DNA of 5,951 nucleotides, taken from positions 1 through 5,951 of the forward strand of contig DATJIM010000479.1 in the NCBI GenBank assembly GCA_035493195.1. The letters run 5' to 3'. The DNA comes from Schlegelella_A sp035493195. GTDB lineage: Bacteria > Pseudomonadota > Gammaproteobacteria > Burkholderiales > Burkholderiaceae_C. The notes beneath the pieces are model-generated. The model saw only the letters and a list, made by a program, of their open reading frames with translations. It was not told the origin of the DNA and did no database searches. The translations under genes and the position numbers were made by a program. Below, in pieces: positions 1-4,916 of this stretch (positions are counted from its first letter, which is position 1; every line of letters starts with the position of its first letter).

Positions 1-125
1 CGCACCGCGAGGCCGTAGAGCGCGTTGGCGCGCTTTTCCCAGTCGGCGTGGAACGGCGACGCGTTCGGCGTGTGGCGGATGCGGTCGAAGCCCTGGCGGC
101 CGCCGAGGTCGTGGATGCCGTCCAT
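1..125 (-). CDS. nthB: Nitrile hydratase beta subunit, N-terminal fragment (runs off left edge)
   Basis: Reading the minus strand from the ATG at 125-123 gives 41 complete codons that begin MDGIHDLGGRQGF and continue through FHADWEKRANALYGLAV to the edge. The M-[DN]-G-[IV]-H-D-x-G-G opening followed by an F-H-x-x-W-E segment about 25 residues in is the signature start of nitrile hydratase beta subunits. The family is normally a little over 200 residues, so most of the gene, including the conserved arginines that contact the modified cysteines of alpha, lies outside the window. With alpha it would form the cytoplasmic enzyme that hydrates nitriles to amides. It begins on the last base of the alpha stop codon (TGATG), which implies translational coupling. 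A thiocyanate hydrolase small subunit is a possible alternative, because that enzyme has a split beta; the length cannot be judged here. Confidence 0.85.
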   Translation of the reverse strand, partial: MDGIHDLGGRQGFDRIRHTPNASPFHADWEKRANALYGLAV

Positions 126-127
126 CA
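123..127 (-). other. TGATG stop/start overlap joining nthA and nthB
   Basis: The alpha stop TGA (127-125) shares its final A with the beta start ATG (125-123). A one-base overlap of this type usually means that ribosomes finishing alpha re-initiate on beta, which would keep the two subunits of a heteromeric enzyme close to equimolar. The overlap is seen directly; coupling is inferred. Confidence 0.8.
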
Positions 128-739
128 CGCGCTCGCCGCGGCTGGAGATGCGATGCGCGCAACGCCAATCATCGAGTCCTTCGTCACCAGCGAAGCGAGG
201 CGCTCCTCCGACCAGCCTTCGGTGCCTGCAGGACGCAGCGGCAGGACGACGTAGCGCGTGTCCGCGGTCGTGTCCCAGACGCGGATCTCGACCTCGGGCG
301 GCAGGTCGAGCCCCATTTCCTTCAGCACCGTGCGCGATTCGCGGACGACGCGCGCGCGGTAGTCGAGGTCCTTGTACCAGTCGGGAGGCAGGCCGATGAT
401 CGTGAACGCGGTGCACGAGCAGAGGGTGCAGCAGATGACGTTGTGCACCTCCGTCGTGTCCTCGAGGAAGACGAGGTGACGGTGGTGACGCGGCAGCTCG
501 AAGCCGAGCTCGGCCGCCCCGGCCTTGCCGTTGGCGAGCAGCCGGGCGCGAAAGGCCGGGTCGGTCCATGCGCGCGCGACGATGCGCGCGCCGTTCTCTG
601 GCACCCACTGTTCCTCGGCGACGCGCGTCGCCTCGACGACGAGTTCGTCGCGGATCGCGCCGTGGCCGGCGAGCACCGCGTGCACGGCGTCGACGCGACG
701 CTCGATCGGTGCGACCGATTTGGGCTCGCTTGCGGACAT
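125..739 (-). CDS. nthA: Nitrile hydratase alpha subunit, cobalt-type claw, divergent active site
   Basis: This 204-residue protein has the usual length of the family and carries the metal site C104-T-L-C-S-C109. C104, C107, S108 and C109 would hold the non-corrin cobalt; Thr at the second position is typical of cobalt enzymes, Ser of iron ones. The family context EVHN before the motif, GLPPDWYK after it (residues 116-123) and RPAGTEGWSEE plus DSMIG near the C-terminus are all present. It catalyses nitrile to amide hydration as a cytoplasmic alpha-beta complex. Oddities: an extra Cys103 sits immediately before the claw, the motif continues T-A-F instead of the usual x-x-W, and the Gln expected 19 residues before C104 is His85. 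The start at 739 is preferred over in-frame 847 because it has GGGAG six bases upstream and the 36 extra residues look like translated promoter. Thiocyanate hydrolase gamma is the closest alternative. Confidence 0.92.
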   Translation of the reverse strand: MSASEPKSVAPIERRVDAVHAVLAGHGAIRDELVVEATRVAEEQWVPENGARIVARAWTDPAFRARLLANGKAGAAELGFELPRHHRHLVFLEDTTEVHNVICCTLCSCTAFTIIGLPPDWYKDLDYRARVVRESRTVLKEMGLDLPPEVEIRVWDTTADTRYVVLPLRPAGTEGWSEERLASLVTKDSMIGVARIASPAAASA

Positions 740-745
740 GGCTTG

Positions 746-750
746 CTCCC
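746..750 (-). promoter_or_regulatory. Ribosome binding site of nthA
   Basis: GGGAG on the minus strand ends six bases before the ATG at 739. It decides the nthA start in favour of 739 rather than the in-frame upstream ATG at 847. Confidence 0.65.
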
Positions 751-768
751 GGAGTTGGGCGGATGGCC

Positions 769-774
769 AGTATA
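769..774 (-). promoter_or_regulatory. Possible -10 element (TATACT) for the nth operon
   Basis: TATACT on the minus strand matches the sigma-70 -10 consensus at five of six bases and stands out in very GC-rich surroundings. It would place transcription start near 762, giving a leader of about 23 bases with the ribosome site at 750-746. No TTGACA-like hexamer sits 16-18 bases upstream, so an activator or another sigma factor may be needed, or the match is chance. Confidence 0.35.
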
Positions 775-804
775 GGAAGCGGACGGCGCCGCCTCGTGTT
801 CGCC

Positions 805-810
805 TATCCT
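805..810 (+). promoter_or_regulatory. Possible -10 element (TATCCT) for the alcohol dehydrogenase
   Basis: TATCCT on the plus strand keeps the T-A-T...T skeleton of a -10 box. Transcription from it would start around 817, too close to the in-frame ATG at 819 for a ribosome site but well placed for the ATG at 861. No -35 match is visible, so this is a weak call. Confidence 0.2.
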
Positions 811-848
811 TCGGCGCGATGAACGAGGCCGACCGCGGCCATCCCACC

Positions 849-852
849 GGAG
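849..852 (+). promoter_or_regulatory. Ribosome binding site of the alcohol dehydrogenase
   Basis: GGAG lies eight bases before the ATG at 861. It favours 861 over the in-frame ATG at 819, which would add 14 residues (beginning MNEADRG) that do not belong to the conserved fold. Confidence 0.6.
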
Positions 853-860
853 CTCACCAG

Positions 861-1949
861 ATGAAGGCCGCCGTCCTCCACGCCCCCCGCACGCCGATGA
901 CGATCGAGGACGTCGCGATCGAAAAGCCCAAGGGACGCGAAGTGCTCGTTCGCACCGTCGCCGCGGGCCTGTGCCACAGCGACCTCCATTTCATCGAGGG
1001 CGCGTACCCGACGCCGATGCCGACCGTGCTCGGCCACGAGTCGGCGGGCGTCGTCGAGGCGGTCGGCGAAAACGTCACGTATCTGAAGCCGGGCGACCAC
1101 GTCATCGCGTGCCTCTCGGTCTTCTGCGGCCACTGCGAGTTCTGCCTGACCGGCCACCCGTCGATCTGCCAGAACCCCGAGGTCAAGATGCCGCCCGGAG
1201 TCGCCAAGCGGCTGTCGTGGCAAGGCAAGCCGCTCAGCCAGTTCCTCAACCTGTCGGCCTTCGCCGAGCAGATGCTCGTGCACGAGAACGCGCTCGTGAA
1301 GGTGCGCGACGACATGCCGCTCGACCTCGCTTGCCTGATCGGCTGCAGCGTCGTCACCGGCTACGGCGCGGTGGTGCACACCGCCAAGGTCGAGCCCGGA
1401 TCGTCGGTCGCGATCTTCGGCGCAGGCGGGATCGGCCTGGCGACGATCAACGCCGCGCAGATCGCCGGCGCCGCGCGCATCGTCGCGGTCGACAAGGACC
1501 CGTTCAAGCTCGAGCTCGCGAAGAAGTTCGGCGCGACCGACGTGATCGACGCAGCAGGAACCGACAACGTCGTCAAGCGCATCCAGGCGCTGAGCGACGG
1601 CGGCGTGCACTACTCGTTCGAGTGCATCGGCCTGAAGGCGACCGCCGAGCAGAGCTTCTCGGCGCTGCGCCACGGCGGCACGGCGACGCTGATCGGGATG
1701 ATTCCGGTCGGCACCAAGATCGAGCTGCACGGCCCCGACTTCCTGAAGGAGCGCCGCGTCCAGGGCTGCATGATGGGATCGAACCGCTTCCGCATCGACA
1801 TGCCGCGCCTGATCGAGTTCTACCTGCAGGGGCGGCTGCACCTGCAGGAGATGGTGTCGGCGCGGATCCGCCTCGAGCAGATCAACGAAGGCTTCGCCGC
1901 GCTGAAGAGCGGCGGCGTCGCCCGCAGCGTGATCCTGCTCGATCGCTAG
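861..1949 (+). CDS. Zinc-dependent medium-chain alcohol dehydrogenase (class III-like)
   Basis: This complete 362-residue protein belongs to the medium-chain dehydrogenase superfamily and would interconvert alcohols and aldehydes with NAD(H) in the cytoplasm. The GroES-like catalytic domain carries the catalytic zinc ligands C38 (GLCHSD), H59 (GHE) and C162 (IGCSVVTG). The structural zinc lobe is intact, with C89, C92, C95 and C103. The Rossmann domain has GAGGIG at 187-192, and D211 at the end of the second strand (VAVD) argues for NAD rather than NADP. The zinc-lobe loop before the nucleotide-binding domain and the GCMMGSNRF segment (302-310) resemble the class III-like group that includes S-(hydroxymethyl)glutathione and NDMA-dependent enzymes. 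Substrate cannot be read from the sequence. It is the only plus-strand gene here, divergent from nitrile hydratase and tail to tail with maeB. The ATG at 819 is an alternative start. Confidence 0.94.
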   Translation: MKAAVLHAPRTPMTIEDVAIEKPKGREVLVRTVAAGLCHSDLHFIEGAYPTPMPTVLGHESAGVVEAVGENVTYLKPGDHVIACLSVFCGHCEFCLTGHPSICQNPEVKMPPGVAKRLSWQGKPLSQFLNLSAFAEQMLVHENALVKVRDDMPLDLACLIGCSVVTGYGAVVHTAKVEPGSSVAIFGAGGIGLATINAAQIAGAARIVAVDKDPFKLELAKKFGATDVIDAAGTDNVVKRIQALSDGGVHYSFECIGLKATAEQSFSALRHGGTATLIGMIPVGTKIELHGPDFLKERRVQGCMMGSNRFRIDMPRLIEFYLQGRLHLQEMVSARIRLEQINEGFAALKSGGVARSVILLDR

Positions 1950-1956
1950 CGCGTGC

Positions 1957-4329
1957 TCAGGCGGCGTTCGCCGCGCCGAGGCTCGAGCTCTCCTCCATCG
2001 ACGACGACCGCGCGACGGCTCCGCCCGCAGCCTCGGCGGCGTCGGCGACCGCGAGCGCAGTCATGTTGACGACGCGGCGCACCGTCGACGACGGCGTCAG
2101 CACGTGCGCCGGCTTCGCCGCGCCGAGCAGAATCGGGCCGACCGTGACGCCGTTGCCGCTGGTGATCTTGAGCACGTTGAAGAGGATGTTGGCGGCGTCG
2201 AGGTTCGGCAGAACGAGCAGGTTCGCCGCGCCGGTGAGCGTCGTTTCGGGCAGGTAGCCCTTGCGCAGCGTCTCGGAGAGCGCGGCGTCGCCGTGCAACT
2301 CACCGTCGGACTCGATCTCGGGAGCGCGCTCGCGAAAGATCGCGTGCGCCGCGCGCATCCGCTTCGCCGACCCTCGCGTCGACGAGCCGAAGATCGAATG
2401 CGAGAGGAAGGCGACCTTCGGCGGCACGCCGAAGCGCCGCACCTCGGCGGCGGCGAGCAGCGCGATGTCGGCGAGCTCCTCGGCGGTCGGCTCCTCGTTG
2501 ACGAACGTGTCGGTCAGGAAGAGCGTGTAGTTGGCGAGCATCAGCGCGTTCATCGCCGCGAGGGTGTGCACGCCGCGTTGCTTGCCGATGACGTTGCGGA
2601 CGTGCTCGAGGTGGCCGTCGTAGCGGCCGACGAGGCCGCACAGCATCGCCTCGGCCTCGCCGCGGTGGACCATCAGCGACGCGATCAACGTGTTCGAGCG
2701 GCGCACGCGCGACTTCGCCGACTCGGGCGTGACGCCTTCGCGCGCCATGAGGCTGCGGTAGTTCTCCCAGTAGCTGCGAAAGCGCGGGTCGTTCTCCGGG
2801 TCGCAGAGCTCGAAGTCGCGCCCGGCCTGCAACCGCAGACCCGCGCGCTCGATCCGCATCTTCACGACCTCGGGACGGCCGACGAGGATCGGTTCGGCCA
2901 TCTTCTCGTCGAGGACGACCTGCACCGCGCGCAGGACGCGCTCGTCCTCGCCCTCGGCATAGACGACGCGTGCCGGACGGGCCTTGGCAGCAGCAAACAC
3001 CGGCCGCATCACCATCCCGGTCTGGTAGACGAACCGGCCGAGGCTCTGGCGGTACGCCTCGAGGTCGGCGATCGGCCGCGTCGCGACGCCGGATTCCGCC
3101 GCCGCCTTCGCCACCGCTGGCGCGATGCGCAGGATGAGGCGCACGTCGAACGGTGTCGGGATGATGTAGTCGGGGCCGAAGCGCAGCTCCTGGCCTTGGT
3201 ACGCGGCAGCGACCTCGTCGCTCGCCTCTGCCTTGGCGAGGCCGGCGATCTCGCGCACGCACGCGAGCTTCATCGCCTCGGTGATCTTGGTCGCGCCGCA
3301 GTCGAGCGCGCCGCGAAAGATGTACGGGAAGCAGAGGACGTTGTTGACCTGGTTCGGATAGTCGCTGCGTCCGGTCGCGATGATGCAGTCGGGCCGCACC
3401 GCCTTCGCGACTTCGGGGCGGATCTCGGGCTCCGGATTGGCGAGCGCGAGGATGATCGGCTTGGCGGCCATCGTCTTGACCATGTCCGCAGTCATCACGC
3501 CTGCCGTCGAGCAGCCGAGGAAGACGTCGGCGCCCTTGACGATGTCGGCGAGCGTGCGCGCGTCGGTGCGCTGGCAGTAGCGGTGCTTGCTCTCGTCGGC
3601 CTTGCCCGACTTGAAGTCCTCGCGGTCCTCGCGCAGCACGCCCTTGCTGTCGACGACCCAGACGTTCTCGCGCCGGATGCCGAGCCCGACCATGACGTCG
3701 AGGCAGGCGATCGCCGCGGCGCCGGCGCCGGAGACGGCGAGCTTCACGTCACCGATCTTCTTGCCGACGAGCTCGAGGCCGTTCAGGAGCGCCGCCGCCG
3801 AGATGATCGCGGTGCCGTGCTGGTCGTCGTGGAAGACCGGGATGTTCATCCGCTCGCGCAGCTTCTTCTCGACATAGAAGCACTCGGGCGCCTTGATGTC
3901 CTCGAGGTTGACGCCGCCGAGCGTCGGCTCGAGCGCGGCGATGATCTCGACCAGCTTGTCGGGGTCCTTCTCGCCGAGCTCGATGTCGAAGACGTCGATG
4001 CCGGCGAACTTCTTGAACAGGCACCCCTTGCCTTCCATCACGGGCTTGCCGGCGAGCGGACCGATGTCGCCGAGGCCGAGCACCGCGGTGCCGTTGGTGA
4101 CGACGCCGACGAGGTTGGCGCGCGACGTGAACTCGGCGGCGAGCGCCGGCGTTGCCTCGATCGCGAGGCACGCGTAGGCGACCCCGGGCGAGTACGCCAG
4201 CGAGAGGTCGCGCTGGTTGAAGAGCGGCTTGGTCGGGGTGACCGAGATCTTGCCGGGCGTCGGTGCGCGGTGGTACTCGAGCGCGGCGTCGCGCAGCGCC
4301 ATCTCGGCGTCGGACAGGGTCGGGGGCAT
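1957..4329 (-). CDS. maeB: NADP-type malic enzyme with phosphotransacetylase-like C-terminal domain (MaeB)
   Basis: This 790-residue protein decarboxylates malate to pyruvate and CO2, normally with NADP, supplying NADPH and linking the TCA cycle to pyruvate. The malic enzyme half (about 15-430) shows the catalytic Tyr46 in AYSPGV, the lysine-containing EGKGCLFKKFAGIDVFD (99-115), metal ligands in NLED (141-144) and HDDQHGTA (167-174), the nucleotide-binding GAGAAA (201-206), VVDSKG (225-230) and ALANPEPE (295-302). The phosphotransacetylase-like half (about 440-765) includes SHSIFGSS (643-650) and VLPNLDAANI (706-715). In MaeB proteins this half usually acts as an acetyl-CoA-responsive regulatory and assembly domain. 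It ends in a Ser/Ala-rich tail, making it about 30 residues longer than E. coli MaeB. AGGAGA just before the ATG supports the start. The 93-bp gap upstream (4330-4422) should hold its promoter, but I find no clear hexamers there. NAD use cannot be excluded. Confidence 0.97.
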   Translation of the reverse strand: MPPTLSDAEMALRDAALEYHRAPTPGKISVTPTKPLFNQRDLSLAYSPGVAYACLAIEATPALAAEFTSRANLVGVVTNGTAVLGLGDIGPLAGKPVMEGKGCLFKKFAGIDVFDIELGEKDPDKLVEIIAALEPTLGGVNLEDIKAPECFYVEKKLRERMNIPVFHDDQHGTAIISAAALLNGLELVGKKIGDVKLAVSGAGAAAIACLDVMVGLGIRRENVWVVDSKGVLREDREDFKSGKADESKHRYCQRTDARTLADIVKGADVFLGCSTAGVMTADMVKTMAAKPIILALANPEPEIRPEVAKAVRPDCIIATGRSDYPNQVNNVLCFPYIFRGALDCGATKITEAMKLACVREIAGLAKAEASDEVAAAYQGQELRFGPDYIIPTPFDVRLILRIAPAVAKAAAESGVATRPIADLEAYRQSLGRFVYQTGMVMRPVFAAAKARPARVVYAEGEDERVLRAVQVVLDEKMAEPILVGRPEVVKMRIERAGLRLQAGRDFELCDPENDPRFRSYWENYRSLMAREGVTPESAKSRVRRSNTLIASLMVHRGEAEAMLCGLVGRYDGHLEHVRNVIGKQRGVHTLAAMNALMLANYTLFLTDTFVNEEPTAEELADIALLAAAEVRRFGVPPKVAFLSHSIFGSSTRGSAKRMRAAHAIFRERAPEIESDGELHGDAALSETLRKGYLPETTLTGAANLLVLPNLDAANILFNVLKITSGNGVTVGPILLGAAKPAHVLTPSSTVRRVVNMTALAVADAAEAAGGAVARSSSMEESSSLGAANAA

Positions 4330-4333
4330 GGCG

Positions 4334-4339
4334 TCTCCT
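4334..4339 (-). promoter_or_regulatory. Ribosome binding site of maeB
   Basis: AGGAGA on the minus strand, ending four bases before the ATG at 4329, is a near-perfect Shine-Dalgarno sequence and fixes the start of maeB. Confidence 0.75.
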
Positions 4340-4422
4340 GCGTTCTTCGCGATCGTGCAAGCCTACCGCGGATAGGAGCCGCTGTGCTTCGGGAGTCTGG
4401 CCTGCCCCGGGCACTCGTGCGG

Positions 4423-4875
4423 CTAGCGACCCAGCGCTTCGTAGTGCATCCGCAGCGCCTTCAGTCGATCGGCTCGGTCCGCATTCACCAACGCGAAGCA
4501 GCCGAGCGAATCCCGGGTTCCGACGCTGCCGCCCATCGCAAGGGCATAGGTCAGATCGCGACACGTCCGGTCCCGATATTCGAGCCAGGCGAGCTGCGCC
4601 GCGCGCAGCGAAACGACCAGCGCATCGCTCGACGGTCGCTCGGCATGCAGATCCTCGACACGCGCGAGGACCGAGACCAGTGCCGAGAACTCCGCCGACA
4701 TGCGATCGTCCTCGTCATCGTTGATCGACGCCGCGCATTGATTGATCTCGAGGGTGCTGCCCGCGTCGCTGCACTCGAGGATCGCCTGATCCACGCTGCC
4801 TGCGGCAGCCGACAGGCACGCGACCGTCAGGCCCAGGCAGATCGCCGCCCGCTCTAGCCGATGCGTGGGTCTCAT
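4423..4875 (-). CDS. Exported LprI/DUF1311-like protein
   Basis: This 150-residue protein starts with a Sec signal peptide: basic MRPTHRLER, a hydrophobic stretch from about 10 to 24, then small residues (AAAG) before SVDQ, so the mature part should be periplasmic. Cys20 lies in the hydrophobic core, but the preceding TVA does not make a good lipobox. The mature region matches the LprI-like (DUF1311) pattern: C35 and C47 (TLEINQC), then AWLEYRDRTC with C105, a GGS turn (115-117), C126 and a C-terminal ADRADRLKAL helix. Four cysteines could form two disulfides. LprI of Mycobacterium inhibits lysozyme, but most relatives have no proven role, so I do not assign one. It follows the upstream gene by 41 bases and is probably cotranscribed with it. 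The in-frame ATG at 4917, overlapping the upstream stop, would add 14 residues and spoil the signal peptide, so 4875 is preferred. Confidence 0.85.
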   Translation of the reverse strand: MRPTHRLERAAICLGLTVACLSAAAGSVDQAILECSDAGSTLEINQCAASINDDEDDRMSAEFSALVSVLARVEDLHAERPSSDALVVSLRAAQLAWLEYRDRTCRDLTYALAMGGSVGTRDSLGCFALVNADRADRLKALRMHYEALGR

Positions 4876-4883
4876 GGTCCGCG

Positions 4884-4890
4884 TCTCCTC
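4884..4890 (-). promoter_or_regulatory. Ribosome binding site of the LprI-like gene
   Basis: GAGGAGA on the minus strand lies eight bases before the ATG at 4875. It supports that start over the in-frame ATG at 4917. Confidence 0.7.
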
Positions 4891-4916
4891 GAGAAAGCAT
4901 TGCGACAAGTGCGACA

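Larger units (their letters stand above)
740..860. promoter_or_regulatory. Divergent intergenic region between nthA and the alcohol dehydrogenase
   Basis: This 121-bp gap is the only place where both flanking genes can start, so it should hold promoters in both directions and any shared operator. It contains the least GC-rich patch nearby (771-776 and 804-811). I see a fair -10 for the left gene and a weaker one for the right gene, but no convincing -35 hexamer for either and no clear inverted repeat that would mark an operator. Neither flanking gene is a regulator, so a controller, if any, lies elsewhere. Confidence 0.55.

Noticed and set aside
570..591. Inverted GC-alternating tracts that could form a hairpin or Z-DNA
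   Set aside because: They lie inside nthA where Ala/Arg codons (GCG, CGC) produce such runs, and similar runs occur throughout the window.
125..739. A nitrile hydratase-like leader peptide of a ribosomally made natural product
   Set aside because: The full metal claw and the full-length C-terminal domain are present, and a beta subunit follows directly. Leader-type relatives lack the metal site and end in a short core peptide.
740..847. An extended nthA start at 847
   Set aside because: The extra 36 residues translate the divergent promoter region; GGGAG lies correctly before the ATG at 739.
525..860. An upstream extension of the alcohol dehydrogenase frame to an ATG at 525
   Set aside because: The added 112 residues overlap nthA on the other strand, have no dehydrogenase features, and the start at 861 has its own ribosome site and begins exactly at the family N-terminus.
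1822..1848. Direct repeat ACCTGCAGG, two copies 18 bp apart
   Set aside because: It encodes two Leu-Gln pairs in the dehydrogenase with the same codons; spacing and context do not suggest a regulatory site.
4400..4416. Palindromic TGCCCCGGGCA downstream of the LprI-like gene as a terminator
   Set aside because: The symmetric arms leave a one-base loop, so no stable hairpin can form beyond three base pairs, and no T-run follows.
2104..4857. A 917-codon open frame on the plus strand, antisense to maeB and the LprI-like gene
   Set aside because: Its translation is low-complexity Arg/Ala/Asp/Val-rich with no fold or motif. It is the usual mirror frame opposite a GC-rich gene with strong third-position bias, while the minus strand encodes an unmistakable malic enzyme.
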